Shown here: positions 17,170 to 26,001 of the stretch, one piece after another
Layout of the letters: every line of letters begins with the position of its first letter
How positions within the stretch are numbered: the stretch's first letter is position 1
Source: an uncultured Flavihumibacter sp.
Lineage (GTDB): Bacteria > Bacteroidota > Bacteroidia > Chitinophagales > Chitinophagaceae
Direction: 5' to 3'
Length of the DNA stretch: 64,000 nt
NCBI GenBank assembly: GCA_902168225.1
Contig: CABHOW010000142.1
Span: forward strand, 1-64,000
Notes under the pieces: generated by a model
What the model saw: only the letters and a program-made list of their open reading frames with translations
What the model was told of the DNA's origin: nothing
The model's database searches: none
Position numbers and translations under genes: made by a program

Positions 17170-18684
17170 TTGAAAAAATTAATACCATTTTTCTTTATAT
17201 GCATCCTATTGGGATGTAAAAAAAACCAAATTGTTTTAGCGCCTCCGCTAGCCCCAAGTAATGTTTCCGCATCACTTAATAATATAAATACGATTACAGT
17301 AACCTGGACTGATAATGCAGATAACGAAACGGCATACGTTGTAAATAGGGTTGTTAATTATACTAGTAGAGTACCATTTGTTTTACCTGCAAACAGTACT
17401 CAATTTATTGATACAGTAGACTCTCCACAACTACCCTATTCGTATGAAGTTGCTGCAAAAAATAGTGCTGGTTTTAGCGCTTTTGTTAGCACAAGCAATA
17501 GCATCACTCCAATAAATTTGCCACCTATTATAACCGCTTTTGATTTAGCTTCAATTGTATATCCAGATAGTATTATTGTAAGTTCTTCATTGTCTTATAC
17601 TAGAGATACCGCTGCTATATGTGGTTATTATTGGATGAATCAAAATTCTCCAAATATTGGTTTACTTAGTGAAACAATAAATGATGGTATTACGGCCAAA
17701 CCCTATAAAAATAGTCAACGTTTTACTGTTTCCATTCCAACTAAACCTGGTACAACTTATAAAATAGTTGCTTATGCTAAAAACAGAGGCTTAATTACAA
17801 CAGAAACGAAAACACTTACTACTCCAAATAGATCTGCGCCAATTATTTCTGCTAATCCAAGTTTTGCTAATTATGGAACAGATGCAACAATTCTTCTAGA
17901 TTCTATTAGCAGCGACGGGTTTAGCAACATTACTGAAAGAGGTATTGTTTGGTCATTAAGTCCTAATCCTATGTTACCCGTAAATTCAATCTCAACAAAT
18001 ACGTTTAAATCAGCCACCTCCATAAAACTCCCATCTTTTCCTTTATCAACTACTGTTTATATTCGAGAATATGCAACAAATAGCATAGGGACCAGCTATG
18101 GTCCACAAGCTATTTTAAGAACCCCTGTACCACTTAGCACCGCAAATATTGGAGATGTATATGATGGCGGTGTTATATTTTATTTATTAAAACCTGGAGA
18201 CCCTGGGTATGACCCTACGACCAAACATGGATTTATAGTTGCCATTCCTATCTCAAAACTTCCCCGGTACGGCTCTGTATCTTCTTGGGGACTAACAACC
18301 CCTGTAATTGGTACCGATACTTCCTTATTCACAGGTGAAAATAATACCTTATTAATTGCATCAGTTCCAAATTCATCAGCTTTTTTGGCGGTTACTTTTA
18401 TTAAGAATACTAATTATTGGCCAAGTGGAAACTGGTTTTTACCGAGCAAAGCTGAATTATCGTTAATGGTAAGCAACCTTACAACTATCAACTCATTTTA
18501 TTTTGATTTACTTGCTAATAGCTTTAATTGTAGCGCATCTTATAGCTCCTCTGAAGTTATTGGCAATAGAGATTTTGTGTGGTTTTTAACTTTTGGCAGA
18601 ACAGATCCAAATGCCGGGTGGTATCAGATTTCAAAACAAAAGAGTTTTCTGAGTACATTTTCTATCCCCATAAAAAGATTTTAA
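17170..18684 (+). CDS. FN3-domain lipoprotein with DUF1566-like C-terminus
   Basis: A 504-residue lipoprotein with a TTG start giving KKLIPFFFICILLGCKK and the lipid-modified Cys at residue 16. A fibronectin type III domain spans about 28-115 (APSNVSASLNNINTITVTW, DNADNETAYVV). A middle region (about 120-325) looks like further Ig/FN3 domains. The C-terminal part begins IGDVYDGGVIFYLLKPGDPG and contains GNWFLPSKAELSLM, as in DUF1566-type domains. It is exported, probably to the outer-membrane surface, and may bind carbohydrate or protein. The composition is more A/T- and Asn/Ser-rich than the neighbouring peptidases. No partner is evident. Confidence 0.78.
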   Translation: MKKLIPFFFICILLGCKKNQIVLAPPLAPSNVSASLNNINTITVTWTDNADNETAYVVNRVVNYTSRVPFVLPANSTQFIDTVDSPQLPYSYEVAAKNSAGFSAFVSTSNSITPINLPPIITAFDLASIVYPDSIIVSSSLSYTRDTAAICGYYWMNQNSPNIGLLSETINDGITAKPYKNSQRFTVSIPTKPGTTYKIVAYAKNRGLITTETKTLTTPNRSAPIISANPSFANYGTDATILLDSISSDGFSNITERGIVWSLSPNPMLPVNSISTNTFKSATSIKLPSFPLSTTVYIREYATNSIGTSYGPQAILRTPVPLSTANIGDVYDGGVIFYLLKPGDPGYDPTTKHGFIVAIPISKLPRYGSVSSWGLTTPVIGTDTSLFTGENNTLLIASVPNSSAFLAVTFIKNTNYWPSGNWFLPSKAELSLMVSNLTTINSFYFDLLANSFNCSASYSSSEVIGNRDFVWFLTFGRTDPNAGWYQISKQKSFLSTFSIPIKRF

Positions 18685-18693
18685 GCTTCGTAG

Positions 18694-19641
18694 CTATTTA
18701 TACGATACCACCGGCGTTAGCTTCATATTCCTATATTCAATAGGACCATGATCGCCCTGCAAATAGATAGGACCTGGGTTTCCTTCTTTACTATCTATAG
18801 CGCCACCGGTAATACCCGGAATAATCTGATCGTTAATAATCGTTTTACCATTCGCAACCACTGTTACCCTTCTTCCTATCAAGGTAATATCATAACTCTG
18901 CCATTCGCCGGGAGATTTTGCTACCATTTCATTAGGTGTGAGAAAACCATAAATACCACCGAAATAGGTGGAAGAGGGCTCAAGTCCTTTATTATCTTCT
19001 ACCTGTACTTCATATCTGCCCCGCAAATACACGCCACTATTGCTTCCCGCAGGATACCTGAATTCTACATGTAGCTTAAAGTCTTCGAATTGTTCTTCTG
19101 TAATTAAGTTTACCCCCGATTTTGGACTAGTGAGCACCCCATTAATTACCTGCCATTGATTGGTTGCAGCTGAAGACGCTTTCCAGCCGGCTAAGGTATT
19201 TCCCTGAATAAGGTTTATTGTTTTACCCCAAACAGGAGTGCCTTCTCTTTTTAAAAGTGGTGCTCGTTCTCCGGTAAAAGTATAGGTATTCCCGTTACTT
19301 GCTTTGATAACACCGCTTAATTTATCGTTCTCTAGGGTTCCCTCAAACTCCATGTATTTGTCTACCCTATCCCATTGTGGTGGGATTGTGAAGCTAATTT
19401 TACCGTCTTTATAAATGATATGCGAAACAGGTCGGGCACTTCCTCCATCGGCTACAAAATAACCAACTAGTGTTTTGATTCCGGAGAGCTTTACCTCTAA
19501 CCAAGATGGGCGTTCTCTATCCCCCATTTTTACGGTTAAATCCCACCGGCCAATAGCCGCCTTTTGGTCGTTGTTCTGCGCAAAAGTTTTACCGCTAGTT
19601 ATTGTTGCCAATAATAATAAGGCAATCCCTATTTTTTTCAT
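18694..19641 (-). CDS. Secreted DUF1080 (3-keto-disaccharide hydrolase) protein
   Basis: A 315-residue exported protein with a signal peptide (MKKIGIALLLLATITSGKTFA, about 21 residues). An N-terminal beta domain (25-125) is followed by the DUF1080 concanavalin-like domain at about 135-312, with LIQGNTLAGWKA, FRYPAGSNSGVYLRGRYEVQ, GEWQSYDITLIGRRVTVVAN and GPIYLQGDHGPIEYRN. DUF1080 proteins bind or hydrolyse sugars, including 3-keto-glycosides. The start at 19641 is chosen for the signal peptide; the open frame upstream is overlap with the transporter gene. It lies 35 bp after the sugar porter and is likely co-transcribed with it. Confidence 0.88.
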   Translation of the reverse strand: MKKIGIALLLLATITSGKTFAQNNDQKAAIGRWDLTVKMGDRERPSWLEVKLSGIKTLVGYFVADGGSARPVSHIIYKDGKISFTIPPQWDRVDKYMEFEGTLENDKLSGVIKASNGNTYTFTGERAPLLKREGTPVWGKTINLIQGNTLAGWKASSAATNQWQVINGVLTSPKSGVNLITEEQFEDFKLHVEFRYPAGSNSGVYLRGRYEVQVEDNKGLEPSSTYFGGIYGFLTPNEMVAKSPGEWQSYDITLIGRRVTVVANGKTIINDQIIPGITGGAIDSKEGNPGPIYLQGDHGPIEYRNMKLTPVVSYK

Positions 19642-19676
19642 ACAATCGTTTTGGGGAAGGTACGAAACTTTACTAA

Positions 19677-20984
19677 TCAATGTAGTACAATTGTCCCTTC
19701 CATATCTTCTAAGGCTAACCCTTTTGTTTCGGGCATCATTTTCCAAACATAGAGTAGCTGTAAAACCATCATTACTGCAAAAAATCCGAAGATATAAGTG
19801 CCGGATACGGTGCCTGCAAAGTAGGGAAATACCTGTGCTACCAAAGCTGCGAACACCCAATGGGTAAGGCACCCGAAACTGGTACCGGCGGCACGCACAG
19901 CATTCGGGAAAAGTTCTGATAGAAATACCCATATAACAGCTCCCTGCCCCACAGCATGCGCCGCTATAAACATGAATACATAATATACGATAGCACTATG
20001 ATCATTTCCATTGAAAGAAACAGCGATCATGGAAAGAGAAATGATATACCCTATGGAACCGATAAACATTAATGTTCTTCGTCCAAAACGATCGATTAAA
20101 TACCATCCCGTAATTGTAAATAATAAGTTCACCACCCCTATGCCAACGGTTGATAATAAAGCACCGCTTCTTCCTATACCCGCCATTTCAAATACTTTGG
20201 GTGCGAAATAAATGATGGCATTAATCCCGGAAAGTTGATTGAAGGTAGCTATAAGAAACGCCAATAATAATGGCTTGTAGAATTTTGGGTTGAATAAAGA
20301 TTCTTTTACCGCGCCAACTGAATTTTTAATATCAGCTATCATGTCGTCTGTGGCTTCCCCTGTTATACTCATTACTTTTTTTGCAGCCTCTTCATCTTTT
20401 TTATACAATACCAGCCAACGGGGCGTTTCCGGAACAAGTAACATACAAGCAGAGAATAATGCCGAGGGAATAGCTACTACACCCAACATCCAACGCCAAT
20501 CATTCGCTCCGCCAACGCCGGCTAATAAATAATTAGAGCCATACGCTACTAATATGCCTGTTACTACATTTAGTTGAAAAGAGATCACCATGCGTCCGCG
20601 ATATTTTGCAGGTGCGATCTCAGAAATATACACCGGTGCTACTACAGATGATGCCCCAATAGAAAGTCCGCTAATAAATCGGAAGATCATAAAAGTGTAC
20701 ACATCTTGTGCTAAAGCCGCACCAACAGATGTTAGCAGAAATAAAATACCGATCCATATCAGCGTTTTCTTTCTACCTATTTTGTTTGCCGGAATAGTTC
20801 CCAATGCGGCGCCAAAAGCAGTACCATATAATGCCATGGCAATGGCCGTACCATGCATCCAATCAGTTAAGTTCCATAATTTTTGAATAGCAGATTCGGC
20901 TCCCGAAATTACCGCTACATCTAACCCGAATAATAATCCGCCCAAACCAACGGTTATCGACCAGAGAATGAGTTTTGAATTCAT
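19677..20984 (-). CDS. MFS sugar porter (XylE/GLUT-like)
   Basis: A 435-residue membrane transporter with about 12 helices. Sugar-porter signatures are present: NKIGRKKTLIWIG in loop 2-3, YISEIAPAKYRGRM near residue 128, VPETPRWLV near 190, DRFGRRTLMFIG in loop 8-9 and MMPETKG at the C-terminus. It probably imports a hexose or pentose with protons across the inner membrane. It is the first gene of a likely two-gene operon with the DUF1080 protein, which suggests that periplasmic processing of a glycoside precedes uptake of the sugar. Confidence 0.9.
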   Translation of the reverse strand: MNSKLILWSITVGLGGLLFGLDVAVISGAESAIQKLWNLTDWMHGTAIAMALYGTAFGAALGTIPANKIGRKKTLIWIGILFLLTSVGAALAQDVYTFMIFRFISGLSIGASSVVAPVYISEIAPAKYRGRMVISFQLNVVTGILVAYGSNYLLAGVGGANDWRWMLGVVAIPSALFSACMLLVPETPRWLVLYKKDEEAAKKVMSITGEATDDMIADIKNSVGAVKESLFNPKFYKPLLLAFLIATFNQLSGINAIIYFAPKVFEMAGIGRSGALLSTVGIGVVNLLFTITGWYLIDRFGRRTLMFIGSIGYIISLSMIAVSFNGNDHSAIVYYVFMFIAAHAVGQGAVIWVFLSELFPNAVRAAGTSFGCLTHWVFAALVAQVFPYFAGTVSGTYIFGFFAVMMVLQLLYVWKMMPETKGLALEDMEGTIVLH

Positions 20985-21021
20985 AGCAAGCAGTTATGGT
21001 AACAAGATACGAATTTTGAAC

Positions 21022-21103
21022 CTTCAATCAGATTGTAGATTGAAGACTGAAGATTATAAGAGTGCATAGTGAGTAGTGGGTAGTGCGTAGTGCATAGTAT
21101 ACT
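21022..21103 (+). repeat. Two abutting heptanucleotide arrays (intergenic)
   Basis: Units GATTGTA, GATTGAA, GACTGAA, GATTATA (21031-21058) are followed by GTGCATA, GTGAGTA, GTGGGTA, GTGCGTA, GTGCATA, GTATACT (21062-21103). A CTTCAATC at 21022 pairs with GATTGAAG at 21038, giving a hairpin. The arrays fill most of the 134-bp spacer between the sugar porter start and the response regulator stop. Confidence 0.85.
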
Positions 21104-21118
21104 TAGTTACCTAGTTAC

Positions 21119-21781
21119 TTATTCCCCTAAAACATACAAACCCATCTTAATGGCATAAATAGCCATTCCTACCGATGTTTTAACCTCCATGCGTTTAAAT
21201 AACCGGGCCTTATTATTTTCTACCGTTCTTCTACTCATAAAAAGTTGCGTTGCAATTTCTTCATTCGTTTTTTCTTCGCAAATTAACCGAATGATCTGCC
21301 TTTCTCTTTCGCTAAATGTTTTTTTCTTTTCATGCTTATGCGGATTAAACTGACTTCTAGCCAGTAGTTTAATCATCTTCGTATTGGTAGTGGTACAATA
21401 ATAAGGATACCCTCTACTTACCTGATCTAAAGCGGTAAACAGTTCTGCTTTAGGCATATTTTTAGTGATATAGCCTATTGCCCCGGCTTCTAATGCCTCA
21501 ATAATAGACATATCGTTTTCATAATTCGTGAGCACAATACATTTAACAGAGAGGTTGGCTTTTGTGATGAGATGAATGGCACTTGAGCCATCTAGCAAAG
21601 GCATGCGTAAATCTGTTAACACAATATGTGGTTGCAGGTCTGCTGCTTTATCAACCAGTTCTTGTCCATTATACGCTTCTCCCACAATCGTATAAATAGC
21701 ATTGTCTTTAAAGAAGCCTTTTAAACCATCAATGTATAATTCATGATCATCTGCTATTAAAACACGAATCTTATTTTTCAT
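21119..21781 (-). CDS. NarL/LuxR-family response regulator
   Basis: A 220-residue two-component regulator. The receiver domain (1-125) has the acidic pair in LIADDHE and the phospho-acceptor Asp in IVLTDLRMPLLDG near residue 57. The C-terminal LuxR-type helix-turn-helix (about 150-215) reads TFSERERQIIRLICEEKTNE and TQLFMSRRTVENNKARLF. It starts 7 bp after the histidine kinase gene, so the two form a pair. Targets are unknown. Confidence 0.93.
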   Translation of the reverse strand: MKNKIRVLIADDHELYIDGLKGFFKDNAIYTIVGEAYNGQELVDKAADLQPHIVLTDLRMPLLDGSSAIHLITKANLSVKCIVLTNYENDMSIIEALEAGAIGYITKNMPKAELFTALDQVSRGYPYYCTTTNTKMIKLLARSQFNPHKHEKKKTFSERERQIIRLICEEKTNEEIATQLFMSRRTVENNKARLFKRMEVKTSVGMAIYAIKMGLYVLGE

Positions 21782-21788
21782 GGTTCCC

Positions 21789-22535
21789 CTATTGTAAAGC
21801 TTCTATAGGTATTTGAATCTTGTATACGGTGCCCTTCTGTTGTGTGCTTTCCAGGTTAACTTTGGCATGTAGTATTTTTGCCCTCACATAAATATGCGAT
21901 ATACCCGTGCCTTTTTTAGGCGCTATTTGCTTGTTAAATCCGCTACCATTATCGGCAACTTGTACCTGTAATTGTTTACTATCATTAGAAATGATACAAT
22001 GAATTTTGGTACAATTGGCATGTGTAATGGCATTGGCAAAAGCTTCTTTTATAATACGATAAATATGTGTGGCTTTAACGGGATTAAACTGTTTGTCGCT
22101 GATGCTTGTATTACATACAAAAGCAATGGGAATATGCTCTCCCATTTCCGATGCCAACTCCCTGATGGTAACATAAAGCCCTTGTGTATCCAATATAATA
22201 GGCACCAGATCGTATGCTATTTCTTTTATCCTGGCGCGCATGGTGATTATCTGATTCGTTATTTTTTCTTGGATGACCCTATCATCACAGGGTTGCTGTT
22301 GTATTAAAATACCTACAGAAGCAAGTCCGGCGCCTATTTCATCGTGTAGGTCAATATGTATGCGTTTTCTTTCTGCATCTATCAGTTCAATTTCTCTGGT
22401 TAATTGCAGTGCATATTCTTGTAAGCGTAGGCGGTATTGAAAAAATATGCCCAACAAAAACATGGCCATAATCAATGATAAAAAAACAAGCCCTGCAACT
22501 AATACGGTATAGTGCTTAACGATTTCCGAATACAT
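21789..22535 (-). CDS. Sensor histidine kinase (HisKA_3/NarX-like)
   Basis: A 248-residue kinase with one N-terminal membrane helix (about 10-32), a HisKA_3 dimerisation helix with the phospho-accepting His in IHIDLHDEIGAGLA near residue 63, and an HATPase domain with KEAFANAITHA (N box) and VADNGSGFN (G1). It has no sensory domain of its own, so the signal probably comes through the membrane protein encoded just upstream. Its start overlaps that gene by 37 bp. It phosphorylates the downstream LuxR-type regulator. Confidence 0.92.
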   Translation of the reverse strand: MYSEIVKHYTVLVAGLVFLSLIMAMFLLGIFFQYRLRLQEYALQLTREIELIDAERKRIHIDLHDEIGAGLASVGILIQQQPCDDRVIQEKITNQIITMRARIKEIAYDLVPIILDTQGLYVTIRELASEMGEHIPIAFVCNTSISDKQFNPVKATHIYRIIKEAFANAITHANCTKIHCIISNDSKQLQVQVADNGSGFNKQIAPKKGTGISHIYVRAKILHAKVNLESTQQKGTVYKIQIPIEALQ

Positions 22536-23146
22536 AGGATTACTAAACTTAAAAAAATATTAACAATGATATTGAGTGCACATAAAATCATACTGAGATG
22601 AATAAAGTACATACTACCGGATACTGCAGAAAATGTATGTAATACAAGTATAAAACCCTTAAACGTAAAATATATTAGTAAGGAGAAACAGAGTAGCAAA
22701 TCAACTAATCTAAATTGATCTGCTACACTGTTTAACGTTAATTCTGAAAGTTTATAAACGCAATACCAGATAATAGCCACACAAGCAAATAACTTAAATA
22801 CGGCATTGGCTTGGATAATGGTATGAAATATCATATTATCTAGTACCCAAAGCGTGGTACCCAGCAAAAAACTGATAATAAATAATAATCGGTTTTGCTT
22901 TTTTAAGTTATAAAATAACCAAGTAAATAATACAAATTCTATACCTACATATATATTGGAAGCAAGCATATTGGTACGCATCACCATTATCATGAGTAGG
23001 CTAATGACTTCGTTTATAAACCCAATTAAGAGTAGAATAAATAAAGGCAGGTATTTGCCTTTCATTTGTTTATAACTACACAGGGCTATTAGTGTTGGTA
23101 TACCAATAGAGAATGCCGATATAGTTGCAAACAAAAAGAAGTTCAT
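22499..23146 (-). CDS. Polytopic membrane protein in two-component operon
   Basis: A 215-residue protein with about seven hydrophobic helices and no recognised domain. Loops are short, as in 7TM-type sensor modules (7TMR-DISM-like), but no sequence signature proves that. Its 3' end overlaps the kinase gene by 37 bp and its 5' end is 2 bp from the small gene upstream, so it is tightly coupled to signalling. It may supply the input that the short kinase lacks. This is inference from context. Confidence 0.75.
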   Translation of the reverse strand: MNFFLFATISAFSIGIPTLIALCSYKQMKGKYLPLFILLLIGFINEVISLLMIMVMRTNMLASNIYVGIEFVLFTWLFYNLKKQNRLLFIISFLLGTTLWVLDNMIFHTIIQANAVFKLFACVAIIWYCVYKLSELTLNSVADQFRLVDLLLCFSLLIYFTFKGFILVLHTFSAVSGSMYFIHLSMILCALNIIVNIFLSLVILCIRKSLSTIPY

Positions 23147-23148
23147 AG

Positions 23149-23481
23149 CTACTCATTTAGCGGAGAAGGCGGAGGACAAACCGGCGGACATTGGAATGCA
23201 TCTTCAAGTATGATTCCATCGTCGTCGGTTTCCCGGGCATTATTTGTTGGGGGGAGAATATCGTGCCCGTTTTTATCTGCAGCAACTAAAATACTGCATA
23301 TACGATTATCTGCCTTTCTTCCCAAATATATGCGAAAGGATTGAGTTTCGGGCTGTGCCAGTAAAGCCCTTACGGAATCTGCTGAAAAAGTTTCCGATAA
23401 AGGCATATCGGGCCCGGGGTTTTCTCTAAAACGTTTGGTGTACTCGATAGCTGTTTGCAGCGAAATTTGATGTTGTTTCAT
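23149..23481 (-). CDS. Small hypothetical protein of two-component operon
   Basis: A 110-residue soluble protein with no signal peptide. It has a helical N-terminus (SLQTAIEYTKRFREN) and a short C-terminal tail rich in Pro and Cys (QCPPVCPPPSP). The Cys-Pro tail could bind metal or just be disordered. It is the first gene of the four-gene operon with the membrane protein, kinase and regulator. I do not recognise a family with certainty. Confidence 0.65.
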   Translation of the reverse strand: MKQHQISLQTAIEYTKRFRENPGPDMPLSETFSADSVRALLAQPETQSFRIYLGRKADNRICSILVAADKNGHDILPPTNNARETDDDGIILEDAFQCPPVCPPPSPLNE

Positions 23482-23631
23482 ATATTAAGTTTTGAAACAA
23501 CAAACTACTTACGGAAAACACTTTTTACCAAGGTGTGATTTACTCTATTATTTGCGGTATATACCCTATATATGGTAATTGCTTGCTCTCTTTTTGGGTA
23601 AACTATAGTTTTAAGAAGCCAATAAAATAAT

Positions 23632-24048
23632 ATGCTAAAAACCATCAGCTATACTACCGCTTGTGCTTTGCTAATTTTATTATTTACGTACACCGCTTTT
23701 AGTAAAGGCTTGCACATGGATACTACGCTATATGAAATGCGTAACCAGCCATTTCCGCGAATCATGGATGATGCGTTGGCTTATGGCTTACCCATTATTG
23801 AGTTAGTAACAGTATTGCTGATGATGTTTAATAAAACCAGGCTGGTTGGCTTGTATATAGCCGGTTCTTTAATGGGATTATTTACCCTATACGTAATAGC
23901 CATTTTGTTGGGGCTCTTTAAAAGGGTGCCTTGCTCCTGTGGGGGTATTATTGGTTCATTGGGGTGGGTAGCACATTTATGGCTCAACTTATTTTTTTTG
24001 ACGCTCAGTATAATAGCCATTCGATACCATAAACATATTCATGCATGA
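23632..24048 (+). CDS. MauE/DoxX-like membrane protein
   Basis: A 138-residue protein with four membrane helices, similar in layout to the MauE/DoxX family (methylamine utilisation protein MauE; quinone- or thiol-linked redox proteins). A conserved-looking Cys pair lies in KRVPCSCGGIIG near residue 103. It is divergent from the two-component operon across a 150-bp gap that must hold both promoters. In Bacteroidota such genes sit with small DUF6520-like exported proteins and TlpA-like thioredoxins, exactly the neighbours seen here. Confidence 0.8.
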   Translation: MLKTISYTTACALLILLFTYTAFSKGLHMDTTLYEMRNQPFPRIMDDALAYGLPIIELVTVLLMMFNKTRLVGLYIAGSLMGLFTLYVIAILLGLFKRVPCSCGGIIGSLGWVAHLWLNLFFLTLSIIAIRYHKHIHA

Positions 24049-24109
24049 TCAGGCGAAGCCGAAAACCTGTATAAAAGAGTAGGCATAAACAATTATTAAA
24101 TTTTGAACC

Positions 24110-24361
24110 ATGAAAAAGATTTCAGTTTTCTTGCTTGGCGCACTCATTATTGGTGTAGCCAGCGCTTTTACCACTGCACCCAAAGCAGTACCACAAATAG
24201 CTTATGGCTTTGATGGTACTACTTGGTATGAAGTTGAAACAAGCCAAAGGGGTTTAGATTTCGAATGTATACAAGGTAACTCTTACTGCTTGTACGATCA
24301 GCCTAATGGAACACCACTGCCGCTGCAAAGTCAGAACGAGCAATTTGTAAAACTTCCTTAA
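24110..24361 (+). CDS. Small exported DUF6520-like protein
   Basis: An 83-residue protein with a signal peptide (about 1-20, SVFLLGALIIGVASAF) and a short mature part with two Cys (FECIQGNSYCLYD), probably a disulfide. It matches the layout of DUF6520-like proteins near MauE/DoxX genes in Bacteroidota. Its function is unknown; the MauE-like neighbour and TlpA proteins suggest redox handling. It ends directly at a strong terminator shared with the convergent TlpA gene. Confidence 0.72.
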   Translation: MKKISVFLLGALIIGVASAFTTAPKAVPQIAYGFDGTTWYEVETSQRGLDFECIQGNSYCLYDQPNGTPLPLQSQNEQFVKLP

Positions 24362-24391
24362 AAAAAGGAGGGCAATTGCCCTCCTTTTTTA
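24361..24391. terminator. Bidirectional Rho-independent terminator
   Basis: A stem GGAGGGCAA/TTGCCCTCC (24367-24384) is flanked by A6 on the left and T6 on the right, so it can stop transcription from both sides. It serves the convergent DUF6520-like gene and the first TlpA gene. Confidence 0.95.
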
Positions 24392-25894
24392 TTTACTTAC
24401 TTCTTTCAGAAGTGCTATAAACCTATCAATATAATCTACCGAACTCATCTCAAAAGGCTTAAGCGAGAAAACTATATTATTTTTCCCGATAACAAATACG
24501 CGAGGATATGCAGTGATATTATAGTGAGTAATTAAAGGATGATCCGGTCCTTCCCCATTGGTGTATAAATTGATAAACCCTTTATGGGTATATTTTTCTG
24601 TTTCTACACTCTGTAGCCATTTGTTTTTATCTTCATCTGTATTAATACTCATAAATACAATGTCCTTATTATTATGCAAACTATCTTTTACAATTTTTAG
24701 CATATTGGCCATTTGAATACAAGCCACACAACCGGTAAACCAAAAATCGAGCACCACTATTTTATCCATAAAATTTCTTATGCTTACTTTTTGGCCATCT
24801 ACCCCTGTAAGTTCAAAAGGGTACACCTGCTCTTCTGGAGTATAAATGGAAACGAATTTTTCAATTATTTTATTTAATTGGGGCTTTTTCACTATTTGCA
24901 TTAAGGCTTTAAACATGGCAGGCATATCACTCACATCGGTTTGACCACTTGTAGCAAACCAATAAGCCAAGAGAGTAGCAATTTCTTCTTTGCATGATGT
25001 TGGCCATTTATTTAGCTCTTTCAAATATTCAAGCCCTGAAATTCTACCATTCCCTTTTTGCTTGATTCTTGTATCGATAATAATTTTTCTACATGCAAAC
25101 TCTATAAATTTAGGATTCATATACTTGGTATTATATGCTGAAATAATAGTTTTTGCGGCAGAATCTACAAGCGTATAATAATCGGCAAGTAGCTGTTCTT
25201 TTTCTTTTAAGGGTGTATTCTTTTTAAGTTGTTTTTCCTTAATGATATTATAAATACTTAATAAACTCGTTGCATTATTTAGTGCTAGTTGCAATTGTAG
25301 TTCGTTACGCAGTTTATTACTAATAGAAGCTTCCGGTACGGCTAATAAACTATCTAGGTATGCTTTTCTAAGTATATAGTTTCTCTCTATATCTGTATAT
25401 CCGTCCTTTAAGTTATTGAATCTATTCACTATAATTGGTTTAGCACCAGGGAGGGTACTTTTAAAACGATATGTAAGAGCCAAATAATATTGTATTTGGT
25501 TTTTGTATGCATTTCTGCCTGAAATTTTCAAGTGTTCAATTCGGTTAGTTGTAACAGCATTATTTAAAGATGTTTCGGCTTCAATGTACAAGCTATCGCC
25601 TGGCTCAATCAGTAAATCAGATAATTGTAAATCTTGCCATTTATTGCTTTTAATGGTACAATAAAATGGTTCCTTTATATTAGGCAACTGTATACTAAAT
25701 GATCCATCACTGCTTCTTAACTTATATTGCTCGTTTCCTGGTATTTTGAAGGAATAGTTTATAGCGTAAGTAGCTATCGTAATCGTATCATTTGGAACTG
25801 CCCAAATTTTACCTTGTATTATCGTATTTTTCTGGGCAAATAAGTGGCTATGGATACCTATAGTGAATAGCAGGAAATAGAGTAGCTTTTTCAT
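24389..25894 (-). CDS. TlpA-like thiol:disulfide protein, paralog 1
   Basis: A 501-residue exported protein with a signal peptide (MKKLLYFLLFTIGIHSHLFA, then QKN), an N-terminal DUF4369-like beta domain (25-110), a long helical middle and a C-terminal thioredoxin domain (about 355-500). The redox motif is CVAC in FWFTGCVACIQM. The start at 25894 is set by near identity with the other two paralogs. The 25 codons upstream in the same frame resemble the end of SusD and are remnant DNA, not part of the gene. It is the last of three tandem paralogs after susC and susD. Confidence 0.9.
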   Translation of the reverse strand: MKKLLYFLLFTIGIHSHLFAQKNTIIQGKIWAVPNDTITIATYAINYSFKIPGNEQYKLRSSDGSFSIQLPNIKEPFYCTIKSNKWQDLQLSDLLIEPGDSLYIEAETSLNNAVTTNRIEHLKISGRNAYKNQIQYYLALTYRFKSTLPGAKPIIVNRFNNLKDGYTDIERNYILRKAYLDSLLAVPEASISNKLRNELQLQLALNNATSLLSIYNIIKEKQLKKNTPLKEKEQLLADYYTLVDSAAKTIISAYNTKYMNPKFIEFACRKIIIDTRIKQKGNGRISGLEYLKELNKWPTSCKEEIATLLAYWFATSGQTDVSDMPAMFKALMQIVKKPQLNKIIEKFVSIYTPEEQVYPFELTGVDGQKVSIRNFMDKIVVLDFWFTGCVACIQMANMLKIVKDSLHNNKDIVFMSINTDEDKNKWLQSVETEKYTHKGFINLYTNGEGPDHPLITHYNITAYPRVFVIGKNNIVFSLKPFEMSSVDYIDRFIALLKEVSK

Positions 25895-25896
25895 GG

Positions 25897-25957
25897 TTAA
25901 TTTTTTAACGGGGCTTTGAATAAGATTACCTAAGGCCATTTCATCTTGGGATATGAG
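25897..25957 (-). pseudogene. Decayed susD 3' end (copy 1)
   Basis: Read on the minus strand it gives ISQDEMALGNLIQSPV, matching the end of the intact SusD (IPQDEISQSSLIQNPR) with a one-base loss before the old stop. It lies directly upstream of TlpA paralog 1 and marks the duplication unit. Confidence 0.8.
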
Positions 25958-25970
25958 AAAATTCAACAAA

Positions 25971-26001
25971 TTAAAGAAGGGAGTAAAGCCCCCTTCTTTA
26001 A
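25971..26001 (-). terminator. Rho-independent terminator after TlpA paralog 2
   Basis: An inverted repeat TTAAAGAAGGG..CCCTTCTTTAA with an 8-9 base loop overlaps the paralog 2 stop codon. It probably reduces read-through into paralog 1. Confidence 0.8.

Noticed and set aside
24110-24361. Bacteriocin or RiPP precursor with two Cys
   Set aside because: There is no maturation enzyme or ABC peptidase-transporter nearby, and the signal peptide is Sec-type. The MauE-like and TlpA neighbours fit the DUF6520-like context better.
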